Assembly: GCF_900120295.1 (NCBI RefSeq) | Contig: NZ_LT635470.1 | Location: 806,001-870,000, forward strand | DNA: 64,000 bases | Direction: 5' to 3' | DNA from: Blautia sp. Marseille-P3201T | GTDB taxonomy: Bacteria > Bacillota > Clostridia > Lachnospirales > Lachnospiraceae | Part shown: positions 33,569 through 42,968 of the stretch, in pieces | Layout: each line of letters opens with the position of its first letter | Position numbering within the stretch: the stretch's first letter is position 1 | Notes under the pieces: model-generated | Databases searched by the model: none | Seen by the model: the letters and a program-made list of their open reading frames with translations, nothing else | What the model was told of the DNA's origin: nothing | Program-made: the position numbers and the translations under genes

Positions 33569-35020
33569 TTATTGACGAATATCAACCACTCCTGTTTTCA
33601 GTGCCCCTTCTGTAAATTCCACATTTCCACCATAAGTAGACAAATTCAAATACATCTTATCCAAATCATTTTCATTTACAATCCATGCCATGGATACTTC
33701 TATGCTCTCTCCCGGCTGTAAAGATGGTATATAATTGCTTCCTCCGTAATCTTCTCTTACGCTTCCATACCGCATCTCCGTTGCGCGGGCAACACTGTTT
33801 CCTTCCACATAATCACACGCTTTTTCTGAATTACTGCAAGGATTATAGATAGAATATTTTTCATCTTTATCCTGTAATAACATAATGTTTCCATTATACA
33901 TCATGTGATTTATTGTAGAATCGCTGTTATTCTGATAAGTCACAGTTACATATACAAGTTTCTGTTTCACTGTTTCTGTCTTTACCACCTCATCCAGTGT
34001 TTCTACGCCATCTCCTTTTTTTATGTAAGAAAGTGTATTATCCACCAATTTTCCATCACTTCCCACAGCGTCCTTCCATTCTTGTTGCACAAGTTTTTCA
34101 TCTAAAAGGCTTAAATCATCTGCTGTCTGAACAGAATGAACCTTTACAGAAATATTGTCTGAGGAAATATATTCCCCTGCTTCATTTTCTCCTGAACATT
34201 CCATTTGAAAAGTTTCTCCTACGTCAAAGACTTTTAATTCGTTTTTGAAGACTTCTGTAGTAATTTCAACCTCACTTGTGTCTGTTTCCGGTGAAATAAA
34301 TTCACTCCATGTATACATGTCTTTTGTTTTCGCTACATGTTCTGTCTCAACAAGGGAAATGTTTTCTGCTACTTTAACAGCTTCTTCTTTTAATACATCA
34401 TCTCCGATATACATAATCAATACACGGTATTCTTCCGGATATAACAAATACATACGTTGATTAAAACTTCCGTCCTGTTCCAAATCCTGATACTGTAAAT
34501 ATATGCCCTCATGTCCTCCCCAGGTGCCTTTTTCACTTTCCACAACATTTACATCTGTCAAAGCTTTTCCAAAGTCATTACTATCCAAAAGAACTGTATC
34601 AAAAGCAAATCCACCTAACATAGGCGTGTCCTTGTAAGAAAGATGTGCTTCGTCTCTCCGTTCCATTCCTTCCGGAATGTATCCTGTTTCAATGGTAACC
34701 TCCTTCATTTCTTCAGGTAATCCTTCTTCTTCAGGAATTGTCTCTTTCTCAATTTTCGTTTTTACACTATATTTTCCCTGTTTTTCTATAAGCATACCGT
34801 ATAATTTTGAACCTGCATAAATAATGGTTGAGCCTCCTATAATACAGGCAGCTGCGACTGCTGCCGCATGAATGCTTTTCCATTGCTTTTTCTTCCTTTT
34901 TTCTGATAAATCTACTACAATCTCATTTTTTGCAACTTGTTTCTCCACCTCATCCAAAACTATTTGATGGATAAACTCTGGCGTTTCAGGAATATCTTTT
35001 TTTATATCATCTAATTTCAT
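33569..35020 (-). CDS. Membrane anti-sigma factor (DUF4179-like) paired with ECF sigma
   Basis: 483 residues. A short cytoplasmic N-terminus (~1-50, sigma-binding), a membrane helix (HAAAVAAACIIGGSTIIYAG, about 51-70), then a large extracytoplasmic part with two regions (about 80-230 and 240-480), the latter like DUF5643. The start overlaps the sigma gene stop by 4 nt (ATGA), the normal coupling for an ECF sigma and its anti-sigma. It would hold the sigma factor at the membrane until an envelope signal releases it. Confidence 0.8.
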   Translation of the reverse strand: MKLDDIKKDIPETPEFIHQIVLDEVEKQVAKNEIVVDLSEKRKKKQWKSIHAAAVAAACIIGGSTIIYAGSKLYGMLIEKQGKYSVKTKIEKETIPEEEGLPEEMKEVTIETGYIPEGMERRDEAHLSYKDTPMLGGFAFDTVLLDSNDFGKALTDVNVVESEKGTWGGHEGIYLQYQDLEQDGSFNQRMYLLYPEEYRVLIMYIGDDVLKEEAVKVAENISLVETEHVAKTKDMYTWSEFISPETDTSEVEITTEVFKNELKVFDVGETFQMECSGENEAGEYISSDNISVKVHSVQTADDLSLLDEKLVQQEWKDAVGSDGKLVDNTLSYIKKGDGVETLDEVVKTETVKQKLVYVTVTYQNNSDSTINHMMYNGNIMLLQDKDEKYSIYNPCSNSEKACDYVEGNSVARATEMRYGSVREDYGGSNYIPSLQPGESIEVSMAWIVNENDLDKMYLNLSTYGGNVEFTEGALKTGVVDIRQ

Positions 35021-35508
35021 ACCAATACCTCCGTCTGTTCAAGCCGCACTTTTAATTTTGCACGGGCTCTGGCTAATCGTTTTTGAACTGCTCCCTCTGT
35101 TATCTCCAAAATTTGTGCAATTTCCCTGATGCTGAAATCTTCTCCGTAGTACAAAATAACAGGCATTCTAAGCTCTTCATTTAACGACCTCACCGCCGAA
35201 TACAACTCTCCATAGTCCGACCATTCTCCCACTTGCGTATATGCTAATTCTTCTGCATTTTCAAGAGAAACACATTTACTTTCTTTTCGGATAATGTTAT
35301 AACATTCATTTATTAAAATCCGAATAAGCCATGTTTTCGCATATTTCTCTTTTTTCAATGTATCAATTTTCTGAAACGCTTTCACTATTGTCTCCTGAAT
35401 GGCATCTGCACAGTCTTGATCATCATTTAATATTGTTTTGGCCGTACAATACATTTGACGCTCAGAGTTTATGATTAATTCTCCCAACTTCTCTTTTCTC
35501 AATCTCAT
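35017..35508 (-). CDS. ECF RNA polymerase sigma factor
   Basis: 163 residues from the ATG at 35508 with AGGAGG at good spacing. Region 2 (CADAIQETIVKAFQKID, then KTWLIRILINECYNIIRKE) binds the -10 and core; region 4 (MPVILYYGEDFSIREIAQIL, then EGAVQKRLARARAKLK) binds the -35. Regulon unknown; it probably includes its own operon. Confidence 0.92.
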   Translation of the reverse strand: MRLRKEKLGELIINSERQMYCTAKTILNDDQDCADAIQETIVKAFQKIDTLKKEKYAKTWLIRILINECYNIIRKESKCVSLENAEELAYTQVGEWSDYGELYSAVRSLNEELRMPVILYYGEDFSIREIAQILEITEGAVQKRLARARAKLKVRLEQTEVLV

Positions 35509-35599
35509 GCGCCCTCCTTTCCTCATCGGTAATTTCTTTTACATAGATTAGACGTTTCCTAACAGAAAAATATCCCTGAATTTTTTAAAAAATTTAAAA

Positions 35600-35760
35600 T
35601 TTTTAAAGAGGCTGTTGCTTTAAACATTATCCACAAATATTTATACACTTTTAGCGAATTTGCCAAGCACGCTTTGAGATTACAAGCTCAAAGTGAGCGC
35701 AGACTGAGCGTAAAATGTATAAATATTCGGGATATACACTTAATGCGACGGCCCCTTTTT
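35600..35760. repeat. Nested palindromic intergenic element
   Basis: Three concentric inverted repeats: outer GAGGCTGTTGCTTTAA against TTAATGCGACGGCCCC, middle ATATTTATACA against TGTATAAATAT, inner GCTTTGAG against CTCAAAG. A further copy of the inner part (ATTACAAGCTCAAAGTGA) lies at 43999-44016. On the minus strand the outer stem may also serve as the leader or terminator upstream of the sigma gene. It looks like a dispersed palindromic repeat. Confidence 0.55.
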
Positions 35761-35797
35761 CTAAACATATTTCGATTGTCCTATTAAAAAATTTATT

Positions 35798-36373
35798 TTA
35801 ATCATGCTGATGAATATCACAATATTCTTTAATTTCACCACGCATAAAGTGTTTCCGACAAAGTGGAACATACAAATCATTGGCTCCCAAAGCAATTTGT
35901 TCTCCATCTCGTACAATTTTCCCATCCACAACTCTGGCATTAAAATGCGCTTTTTTTCCGCACCAGCAAATAGTGGGAATTTCCTCAATCACATCAGCTA
36001 ACTCAAATAATCGTTTTGCACCTTCAAACAGTTTCCCCTGAAAATCTGTTTTCAGTCCATAACACAGCACCGGTATGTTATACGCATCACAAATTTCTGC
36101 CAGCCAATCAATCTGCTCTGCCGATAAAAAATTTACCTCATCAACTAAAATTGCATCATACTGGTCCTTTTCTATATGAAAATCCTCGACTAAAATACAC
36201 TCTGCCTGTAAACCTATCCTTGATTTTACAATATTAATTCCATCTCTTACATCAATGCGGGGTTTCAAAATAACAGGGCGTTTTCCTCTTTCCAAATAAT
36301 TATAATGAACCATTAATAAATTGGCAGTCTTACTGCTTCCCATAGCTCCGTAGCGAAAATATAATTTCCCCAT
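35798..36373 (-). CDS. tdk: Thymidine kinase, type II
   Basis: 191 residues from the ATG at 36373. P-loop GAMGSSKT (9-16), DEVNF as Walker B with the catalytic Glu downstream, and C-terminal zinc ligands in CWCGKK and LCRKHF. Phosphorylates thymidine to dTMP for salvage. AGGAAAAAG precedes the start. Confidence 0.93.
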   Translation of the reverse strand: MGKLYFRYGAMGSSKTANLLMVHYNYLERGKRPVILKPRIDVRDGINIVKSRIGLQAECILVEDFHIEKDQYDAILVDEVNFLSAEQIDWLAEICDAYNIPVLCYGLKTDFQGKLFEGAKRLFELADVIEEIPTICWCGKKAHFNARVVDGKIVRDGEQIALGANDLYVPLCRKHFMRGEIKEYCDIHQHD

Positions 36374-36402
36374 CTTTCTTTTTCCTTCCTTATATCTCTT
36401 AC

Positions 36403-36445
36403 AAAAAAAAGACTGTTGCATTTCTGCTTAATGCGACAGCCTCTT
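36403..36445 (-). terminator. Terminator after tRNA-Thr
   Basis: On the minus strand GAGGCTGTCGCAT pairs with ATGCAACAGTC across a ~9-nt loop, followed by eight T. The stem sequence resembles the outer arms of the palindromic element at 35600-35760. Confidence 0.8.
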
Positions 36446-36457
36446 TCCCTTTATAAG

Positions 36458-36530
36458 AGCTGAAAATGGGACTCGAACCCACGACCCCTTCATTACGAGT
36501 GAAGTGCTCTACCAACTGAGCTATTCCAGC
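36458..36530 (-). tRNA. tRNA-Thr (anticodon CGT)
   Basis: Cloverleaf read on the minus strand: acceptor GCTGGAA with TTTCAGC, D-arm AGCTCAGTTGGTAGAGC, anticodon stem-loop CTTCA-CTCGTAA-TGAAG, and T-arm GTGGGTTCGAGTCCCAT. The anticodon CGT reads ACG. No CCA is encoded. Confidence 0.93.
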
Positions 36531-36605
36531 AATCCTACAAATATTAATTTTAATAGACTTACAACTTATTGTCAAGAACATTTTCCCTTTGTTCTAAAAA
36601 GTTCT

Positions 36606-36647
36606 AAAAAAGGAAGATGCACGGCAACCCTCTGCTATGCACCTTCC
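36606..36647 (-). terminator. Terminator of the DUF134/NifX gene
   Basis: On the minus strand GGAAGGTGCAT pairs with GTGCATCTTCC around a loop (hairpin 36612-36647) and is followed by TTTTTT. Confidence 0.8.
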
Positions 36648-36656
36648 ATAATATTT

Positions 36657-37391
36657 TTATTTGCCACAATGTCCGCCGCAGTGGTGATCTTCTCCTTTGT
36701 GTTCCCCACATTCACCTTCATGGTGGTGATGATTACACATCGTATCCGGATTATAATTTAAAGTTCCTCCCAGATATGCTTCCACCTGAATATCTGCGTT
36801 TCCGCATGCTCCCGGAAACAGACGAATTCCGGCTTCTGCCAATGCATTTCTTGCACCTCCGCCAATGCCTCCACAGATTAAAACCTCTGCTCCTAATTCT
36901 TTTAAAAATCCTGCTAATGCGCCATGTCCACTGCCATTTGTATTTACCACTTCTGAGGAAACAATCTTTCCATCTTCTACATGGTAAATTTTAAACTGTT
37001 CTGTATGACCAAAATGCTGAAAAACTTCTCCATTTTCGTAAGTAACTGCAATCTTCATAGTATAAACTCCTTTCTTGCCTCTGCCCTTTCCTTCCATCTC
37101 TTCTTCTATTACAAAATTCCCTCCACGAATACGCAGTCCGGCTGCTTCCACCAGAAATCTGGCTGTTTTTTTTCTTGCTTCTGTATAAAGACTCTGCACC
37201 GTTGCTCTGGCAATACCCATCTCCTTTGCACACTCTGCCTGAGTCATTCCTTCATAATCCAGCAGACGAAGGGTTTCGTATTCCTCTACTGACATTTCAA
37301 TTTCATGGCACTGCTCTGCTTTCCCTTTTGGAAAAAAGCTTTCACAGACAGGCTTTCTCTTTACTCGTTTTGGTTTATTTGGTCTTGGCAT
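36657..37391 (-). CDS. DUF134 helix-turn-helix plus NifX-like metal-cluster protein
   Basis: 244 residues. Residues 1-100 form a DUF134 DNA-binding domain (YETLRLLDYEGMTQAECAKE, then GIARATVQSLY). Residues 110-215 are a dinitrogenase iron-molybdenum cofactor-type domain (KIAVTYENGEVFQHFGHTEQ). A His/Cys-rich tail (CNHHHHEGEC, HHCGGHCGK) probably binds metal. Such fusions occur in anaerobes and may sense or traffic metals or Fe-S clusters. Its exact role is unknown. Confidence 0.88.
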   Translation of the reverse strand: MPRPNKPKRVKRKPVCESFFPKGKAEQCHEIEMSVEEYETLRLLDYEGMTQAECAKEMGIARATVQSLYTEARKKTARFLVEAAGLRIRGGNFVIEEEMEGKGRGKKGVYTMKIAVTYENGEVFQHFGHTEQFKIYHVEDGKIVSSEVVNTNGSGHGALAGFLKELGAEVLICGGIGGGARNALAEAGIRLFPGACGNADIQVEAYLGGTLNYNPDTMCNHHHHEGECGEHKGEDHHCGGHCGK

Positions 37392-37489
37392 AGGCTTTCC
37401 TCTCTTTTATTATTGGCATATATTTATTATTACACTTTTATTAGTATATGTCAATAACTTTTTTAATGTCTTTATACCTCCTGAAAATA

Positions 37490-38356
37490 TCAGCACACAT
37501 GTTTTTCCCTTGTGAAATAGGACAAAACTTCCTTTATATCTCCTACAATATTGATGGATTGTTTTTTAATTTCTGTCGGTATATATGCTTCCGACAAATT
37601 GATGCAGACATAAACAGCTTTTGGATTTTGATAAGTCATTTTCCAGAACGGATATTTAATAATGCCCGGAGTATTCCCTCCTACACCCAATTCCAGATAG
37701 AGAATAGACTGTCCCTTATGCTGCCGTAAAAAATCTTGATACCTGCTGGCTGCCTTGTGCCAGCCGTTATCTTCAACAAAAGTTTGGTCTATCCTCAAAT
37801 TCATGGTCATAGGCGCACCGCAGACAGGACAATATGGAATAAGTTCAGATGGAATACGCATGTTTTTTTGTTCTTCAACCATTCTCTTGACAGCAGCTTC
37901 ATTGTCATACGTTTTCAAATGGCATGGTCTAGAGCATTGCCACAGACCATAATCTCCTTGTGTATAAAAAAGGCGTTGCTTATCAAAACCTGTATTTTGA
38001 AAGCAATGGTCTACGTTTGTTGTCAACACAAAATAATCTCTATTTTTTACAAGCTCTAGCAAGTTTTTGTACAGTTTGTTGGATTTTTGTACATACCGAT
38101 TGATATAAATATATCTGCTCCAATATGCCCAATGCTCCTCTAAAGTTTCATAGGGATAAAACCCTGCTGTGTACATATCCTTAAAACCATATTTCTTAAT
38201 AAAATCAGAAAAATTATGTTCAAAGCGTTCTCCAGAATAGGTATACCCGGCTGAGGCAGACATTCCGGCTCCTGCCCCAATCAAAATAGCATCTGCTGTA
38301 TTAATTTTTTCTTCAAGTTGTTTCATCTGAGAACAATAGCTGTCTGTATATTTCAT
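37490..38356 (-). CDS. SirTM-type sirtuin (protein ADP-ribosyltransferase class M)
   Basis: About 288 residues from the ATG at 38356. NAD-binding motifs GAGAGMSASAGYTYSGERF and TTNVDHCF (with the catalytic-site His), plus a four-cysteine zinc module ending YCPVCGAPM. The sequence follows class-M sirtuins throughout (YTQGDYGLWQCSRPCH, LELGVGGNTPGIIKYPFW), enzymes that mono-ADP-ribosylate lipoylated GcvH-like carriers. The partner macrodomain gene lies directly upstream and overlaps by 44 bp, but it is damaged. Confidence 0.88.
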   Translation of the reverse strand: MKYTDSYCSQMKQLEEKINTADAILIGAGAGMSASAGYTYSGERFEHNFSDFIKKYGFKDMYTAGFYPYETLEEHWAYWSRYIYINRYVQKSNKLYKNLLELVKNRDYFVLTTNVDHCFQNTGFDKQRLFYTQGDYGLWQCSRPCHLKTYDNEAAVKRMVEEQKNMRIPSELIPYCPVCGAPMTMNLRIDQTFVEDNGWHKAASRYQDFLRQHKGQSILYLELGVGGNTPGIIKYPFWKMTYQNPKAVYVCINLSEAYIPTEIKKQSINIVGDIKEVLSYFTREKHVC

Positions 38357-38989
38357 AGTCTGTATCTTTCCAAACATTGAAAACCACTTCCAATCCACTT
38401 TGATTTTGCCGTTTATAATTTGTTACCGTATCAACAGCTATCTCCGCTGCTTTTTCATTGGGGAAATGAAATTCTCCTGTGGATATGCAACAAAAAGCCA
38501 CACTTTTCAATCCGTAATCCGCGGCAAGTGCCAGGCAGGAACGATAACAGTCTGCCAACAAATCACAATCCCTTTTTGTTACTCCGTCCTGAATAATCGG
38601 TCCTACTGTATGAAGTACATAACGACAAGGAAGATTATACGCTTTTGTAATTTTTGCCCTTCCTGTGGGTTCTGCAAATTTCTGTGCTGTCATAATGCGA
38701 GAACATTCTAACCGAAGCTCTATTCCCGCTGCCATAAATAAATCCCCTCTCTGACAGGAGAAAGTTCTGCAAGGGAAACAATTTTTTTGTGTTTCTGTTT
38801 TTCCTTCAAATATTCATCTTGTATGTTTAAAAATTTCTCTGATATCGCCTTTGGTGAACGTATATTCATAAGGGAACGTAATAATCTTTTTTGTTCTGTT
38901 TCATTTTCTGGAATTTCCAGACCATTCCATTCTATACTCTCATTTTTTAAGTATTCAATTAGATAAAGCAATCGTTCCTGCTGTGTCAT
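38313..38989 (-). pseudogene. SirTM-linked macrodomain gene with internal deletion
   Basis: The first part (ATG at 38989, GGGAGG upstream) gives MTQQERLLYLIEYLKNE to EGIYLWQ, the normal start of SirTM-linked macrodomains. It then shifts frame and stops, while the second part resumes as AAGIELRLECSRIMTAQKFA in another frame. The segment normally between them (GDITTL...NAAN loop...CIDN...HT, about 40 residues) is missing. The junction TTATGGCAGCGGGAATA shows GCAG microhomology. This removes the ADP-ribose-binding Asn loop, so the product cannot work. Confidence 0.85.
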
Positions 38990-39060
38990 AACATTCTCCT
39001 CCCTATCGTCTTTTGTGGGCATACATGGAAACAGGCAGAAGACTTTCCGGTATTTTTCGA

Positions 39061-39675
39061 TTATTCCGCTACAACGGAAATTCTCTGCTGAATATGCTTG
39101 CCGCTTACAGCTTCGTCAACCATAGCGATTGCATAATCCGCATAACTGATTACACTTTCGCCTTTGGAGTTCAGTATCAGTTCCTCACCGCCCAGAATGT
39201 ATTTCCCGGTTCTTGCACCCTCTGCTTGAAAATCTCCGGCAGGGCTTAAATATGTCCATTTTACATCATTTCTGGTACGAAGTTCTTCTAATGCTTTCCC
39301 CATGTTAGAAGCTAGCGGTTTGAAAATATCGGGGAAATCAGCACCATCCATAACCTGTGCCGTATGTTCCGGGTTTACATACAGGCTGCCTGCACCACCG
39401 ACAATCAGAAGTCTGGTATTTTTGCCGCTTACAATATCGCAAAGATGTTTCAAAGAAGTGCTGTGCTGGGGAAGTGTTTCCGGAGTCCATGCACCGAAAG
39501 CATCGATAACTACATCAAATCCCTCCAAATCAGAAGCTGTCAGGTCAAACAGGTCTTTTTTGATAACTTTTGCTGCAACAGACTGATTTTCTCCCCGCAC
39601 AACCGCAGTAACATCAATTCCTCTCTCTATAGCTTCTTTTACAATCAGTTTACCTTCTTTTCCGTTTGCAAGATT
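39061..39675 (-). pseudogene. NAD(P)-binding oxidoreductase (NmrA/YwnB-like), 5'-truncated
   Basis: Homology runs from NLANGKEGKLIVKEAIERG at 39675 downwards, through DVVIDAFGAWTPE, LLIVGGAGSLYVNPE and WTYLSPAGDFQAEG, to the stop at 39061. The first ~8 residues expected before the ANGKxGK cofactor loop are absent: no ATG or GTG is in frame there, and upstream DNA is the HxlR promoter region. A GTG at 39600 could start a shortened, non-cofactor-binding protein. Divergent from the HxlR gene, its likely former regulator. Confidence 0.7.
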
Positions 39676-39685
39676 ATGATATAGC

Positions 39686-39705
39686 CGTAAAGCAAATTCG
39701 TAAAG
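39686..39705 (+). promoter_or_regulatory. Direct repeats upstream of the HxlR gene (possible operator)
   Basis: CGTAAAG occurs at 39686-39692 and again at 39699-39705, 13 bp apart, between the divergent genes. HxlR-type regulators often bind such repeats. A TATAGT -10-like box follows at about 39722. Confidence 0.45.
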
Positions 39706-39766
39706 TAAGCACTTTTTTGTGCTATAGTTACCTAAAAGAAACTATTGAAAGAAAAGAGGTTGTTTT

Positions 39767-40090
39767 ATGGGAAAAGAATTACCGGCTTGTCCGGTAGAAA
39801 CAACGTTAATGCTGATTAGCGACCGTTGGAAAGTTTTGATTATCCGCGATTTATTAGAGGGCACAAAGCGTTTTGGAGAATTAAAGAAATCTATCGGAAC
39901 AATTTCTCAAAAAGTCCTGACTGCAAATTTACGTTCTATGGAAGAAAGCGGGCTGCTTACACGTCAGGTATTTCCAGAAGTGCCGCCACATACAGAATAC
40001 ACCCTGACAGAAACAGGGTACAGCTTGAAACCAATTTTAGACGCTATGGTTGAGTGGGGCGAAAATTACAAAACAAAGTTCTCCCAATAA
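39767..40090 (+). CDS. HxlR-family transcriptional regulator
   Basis: 107 residues with the HxlR winged helix: CPVETTLMLISDRWKVLIIR, RFGELKKSIGTISQKVLTAN, LRSMEESGLLTR, then the wing and PILDAMVEWGENY. The conserved Cys8 can be a redox or electrophile sensor in this family. AAAGAGG precedes the ATG. It is divergent from the truncated oxidoreductase, a pairing common in this family. Confidence 0.92.
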   Translation: MGKELPACPVETTLMLISDRWKVLIIRDLLEGTKRFGELKKSIGTISQKVLTANLRSMEESGLLTRQVFPEVPPHTEYTLTETGYSLKPILDAMVEWGENYKTKFSQ

Positions 40091-40097
40091 GGAAAAG

Positions 40098-40128
40098 GCG
40101 GTATAACCCCATTCAAAGGCTATACCGC
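40098..40128. terminator. Hairpin between convergent HxlR and uracil permease genes
   Basis: GCGGTATA and TATACCGC pair across ~15 nt. On the minus strand TTTT follows soon after; a weak two-way terminator. Confidence 0.55.
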
Positions 40129-40149
40129 TTAACTGAAAATATTTTTTCT

Positions 40150-41418
40150 TTATTCCATTTCCTGTTCTCTGTCATTTGTCAATTTCAATTTATCCAAAAT
40201 ATAGAAAATCAAACTTAAAATCATTCCTACAATACATGCCAGAACCATTCCTGTCAGCTCAATCTCACCAATACTGATTTTAATTCCGGACAGACCTGTA
40301 ACGAAAATAACAGAAGTCAATGCCATATTTCTGGAACGGCTATAATCCACTTTACCATCTACCAGAATACGAATACCGGATGTTCCAATCATACCATAAA
40401 GCAGGAAAGAAATACCACCGATAATCGGGCTTGGAATTGTCTGAATAAGCGCTGTCAGTTTTCCAATAAAAGAACAAACAATAGAGAGTACTGCTGCTCC
40501 TCCAATGACATACACACTATATACTTTCGTCATTGCCATAACCCCGATATTTTCTCCATAAGTGGTAGTTGGCACAGAGCCAATAAAACCGGACAGCATA
40601 GTAGAAAAATTATCTGCAAACATAGAGCGATGCAGTCCCGGATCTTTAATTAAATCTCTTCCGATAATCTTTCCTGTTACAATCTGATGTCCGATGTGTT
40701 CAGAAGCAACTACCAGAATAACCGGTAAAATAATAAAAACAGCTTCCACATTAAATTTCGGTGTTGTAAAGTTCGGCAATGAAAAGAATGCTGCCTCTGC
40801 TACCGGTGTAAAATCTACAATTCCACAGATGATTGCAGCAACATATCCTGCTAAAATAGCAATCAAAATCGGAATAACAGATAAAAATTTCCGGAATACT
40901 ACGGAACCAAATACTGCAACACCAAGAGTTACTAAAAATACAATCACGCTTTCTGTCTGAATTTTTTCATCCAGTAAGCCTGCATTCTTTGCCGCAGTGC
41001 CGGAAAGTTCCAGACCAATGAGTGCTACTACCGGTCCCATTGCTGCCGGTGGAAGTACCACATCAATCCAATCCGAACCAAACTTATAAATAATCAGTGA
41101 CAAGATGCAGCCACAAAAGCCAACAACGACAAATCCTCCCAGTGCATATTCATATCCAAACTTGCTGATAACTACCATTGCCGGTGCGATAAAAGCAAAG
41201 CTGGAACCCAGATATGCCGGTGCCTTTCCTTTTGTAATCAAAATAAACAATAAAGTCCCCACACCATTCATGAAAAGAACAATAGCAGGGTTCATGCCAA
41301 ATAAAGACGGAACCAGCACAGATGCTCCAAACATTGCAAACATATGCTGAATACTTAACGGAATTAAAAGTTTTGGCGGCACTTTTTCTTCCACTTGGAT
41401 AATTTTACGATTTTCCAC
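40150..41418 (-). CDS. uraA: Uracil permease
   Basis: 422 residues, about 14 membrane helices of the nucleobase/cation symporter-2 family. The start (LLIPLSIQHMFAMFGASVLV) and HxxG segments (ASEHIGHQ) are typical, as are the GSVPTTTYGENIGVMAMT and GGISFLLYGMIGTSGIRIL blocks. Imports uracil with protons. No PyrR-type leader was recognised upstream. Confidence 0.92.
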   Translation of the reverse strand: MENRKIIQVEEKVPPKLLIPLSIQHMFAMFGASVLVPSLFGMNPAIVLFMNGVGTLLFILITKGKAPAYLGSSFAFIAPAMVVISKFGYEYALGGFVVVGFCGCILSLIIYKFGSDWIDVVLPPAAMGPVVALIGLELSGTAAKNAGLLDEKIQTESVIVFLVTLGVAVFGSVVFRKFLSVIPILIAILAGYVAAIICGIVDFTPVAEAAFFSLPNFTTPKFNVEAVFIILPVILVVASEHIGHQIVTGKIIGRDLIKDPGLHRSMFADNFSTMLSGFIGSVPTTTYGENIGVMAMTKVYSVYVIGGAAVLSIVCSFIGKLTALIQTIPSPIIGGISFLLYGMIGTSGIRILVDGKVDYSRSRNMALTSVIFVTGLSGIKISIGEIELTGMVLACIVGMILSLIFYILDKLKLTNDREQEME

Positions 41419-41490
41419 TCTTTTTCTCCTTTTTCTTTTTATCCGTACTATATTAGCATGAATTGTGTCAAAATACTACAACAATTTTAC

Positions 41491-42897
41491 TTATAATTGA
41501 AATCCAAAATATTCTACTGCATTATTATAAGAAATGCCCTTCACAATCTTTTCTAAAGTTTTCATATCTTTAGGATATTCTCCATTTTCCACCCAGCTTC
41601 CAATCAAATCACAGAGAATTCTGCGAAAATATTCATGACGAGGGTAGGAAAGAAAGCTTCTGGAGTCTGTAAGCATACCGATAAAATTTCCCAAAAGCCC
41701 TAAATTTGCCAGAGAAGTCATCTGTTTTACCATACCTGTTTTATTATCATTAAACCACCATGCTGAACCCTGTTGAATTTTTCCCACTGCATCACTGTTT
41801 TGAAAACATCCTATTATTGTTCCAATCAATTCATCATCTTTGGGATTTAAACTATACAAAATTGTCTTGGGCAAATTTTTTCTCTCATTTACTGCATTTA
41901 AAAAATCCACCAGCTCTGTTCCTGAAGCAATATCTCCAATACAGTCAAAACCTGTATCCGCTCCGATTTTTTTATACATCTTTCTATTATTATCCCTTTT
42001 ACAGCCGTAATGAAGCTGCATAACCCAATTTAACTTTTCATACTCTTCTGCCAGAAAAACCATACATGCTGTTTTAAATTTTGCAGTATCTCTTAAAGAA
42101 ATTTTTTTGTTATAAAGTCGGGCAGAAAAAATTTTCTCTATCTCATTTTCTTTAACCGGAATATAAACCATATAAGTTAAACCATGATCTGAAATACAGC
42201 AACCCATACTTTTAAAATATTCCATTCTCTTTCTCATTGCTTTTTTCAAATCCTGAAAATTCTGAATTTCCATATCTGCCGCCTTTGAAAGCTCTTTCAA
42301 ATAATCCAGATAATCCGACTTTTCTATATTCAAAATTCTATCCGGTCTCCATGTAGGAAGTACCTGTACATCAAAACTTTCCTCTTCTTTTATGATTTTA
42401 TGCCATTTTAAATCATCGATTGGATCATCTGTAGTACAAAGTAATTTTACATGAGACTGTTTTATCAGATTTTGTGCACTCATAGAAAAGTCCTGAAGCT
42501 TAGCATTACAGATTTCCCAGACTTCCTGGGCTGTATCTCTGTTTAAAATACCTCTATAACCAAAATATCTCTGAAGTTCCAAATGACTCCAGTGATATAG
42601 TGGGTTTCCAATTGCCTTTTCCAGCGTTTCTGCCCATTTCTGGAATTTCTCCCTATCTGATGCATTTCCTGTAATATAATATTCCTCTACTCCGTTTGCA
42701 CGCATCTGTCTCCATTTATAATGGTCGCTTTCCAGCCATACCTGTGTAATATTTTCAAACTTTCTGTCTTCTGCAATTTCACCAGGCTGAATATGGCAAT
42801 GATAGTCTATTATGGGCATTTTCGCCGCAAAATCGTGATACAGTTTCTTTGCAGTATTGGTGGACAGTAAAAAGTCCTCATCCATAAACGCTTTCAT
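41491..42897 (-). CDS. uxaC: Glucuronate (uronate) isomerase
   Basis: 468 residues. Amidohydrolase-type metal ligands in YHCHIQPGEI near the start, the WKWRQMRANGVEE-type region (HYKWRQMRANG), LCTTDDPIDDL, and the C-terminal RHEYFRRILCDLIG. Converts D-glucuronate to fructuronate and galacturonate to tagaturonate. The rest of a uronate operon is not adjacent. Confidence 0.94.
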   Translation of the reverse strand: MKAFMDEDFLLSTNTAKKLYHDFAAKMPIIDYHCHIQPGEIAEDRKFENITQVWLESDHYKWRQMRANGVEEYYITGNASDREKFQKWAETLEKAIGNPLYHWSHLELQRYFGYRGILNRDTAQEVWEICNAKLQDFSMSAQNLIKQSHVKLLCTTDDPIDDLKWHKIIKEEESFDVQVLPTWRPDRILNIEKSDYLDYLKELSKAADMEIQNFQDLKKAMRKRMEYFKSMGCCISDHGLTYMVYIPVKENEIEKIFSARLYNKKISLRDTAKFKTACMVFLAEEYEKLNWVMQLHYGCKRDNNRKMYKKIGADTGFDCIGDIASGTELVDFLNAVNERKNLPKTILYSLNPKDDELIGTIIGCFQNSDAVGKIQQGSAWWFNDNKTGMVKQMTSLANLGLLGNFIGMLTDSRSFLSYPRHEYFRRILCDLIGSWVENGEYPKDMKTLEKIVKGISYNNAVEYFGFQL

Positions 42898-42968
42898 AAG
42901 TTTCTCCCTAAATATCTTAAAATTTATCTTTTATTTAAGGATTTCCTGACTTTCCCCGTTTTATTCTG

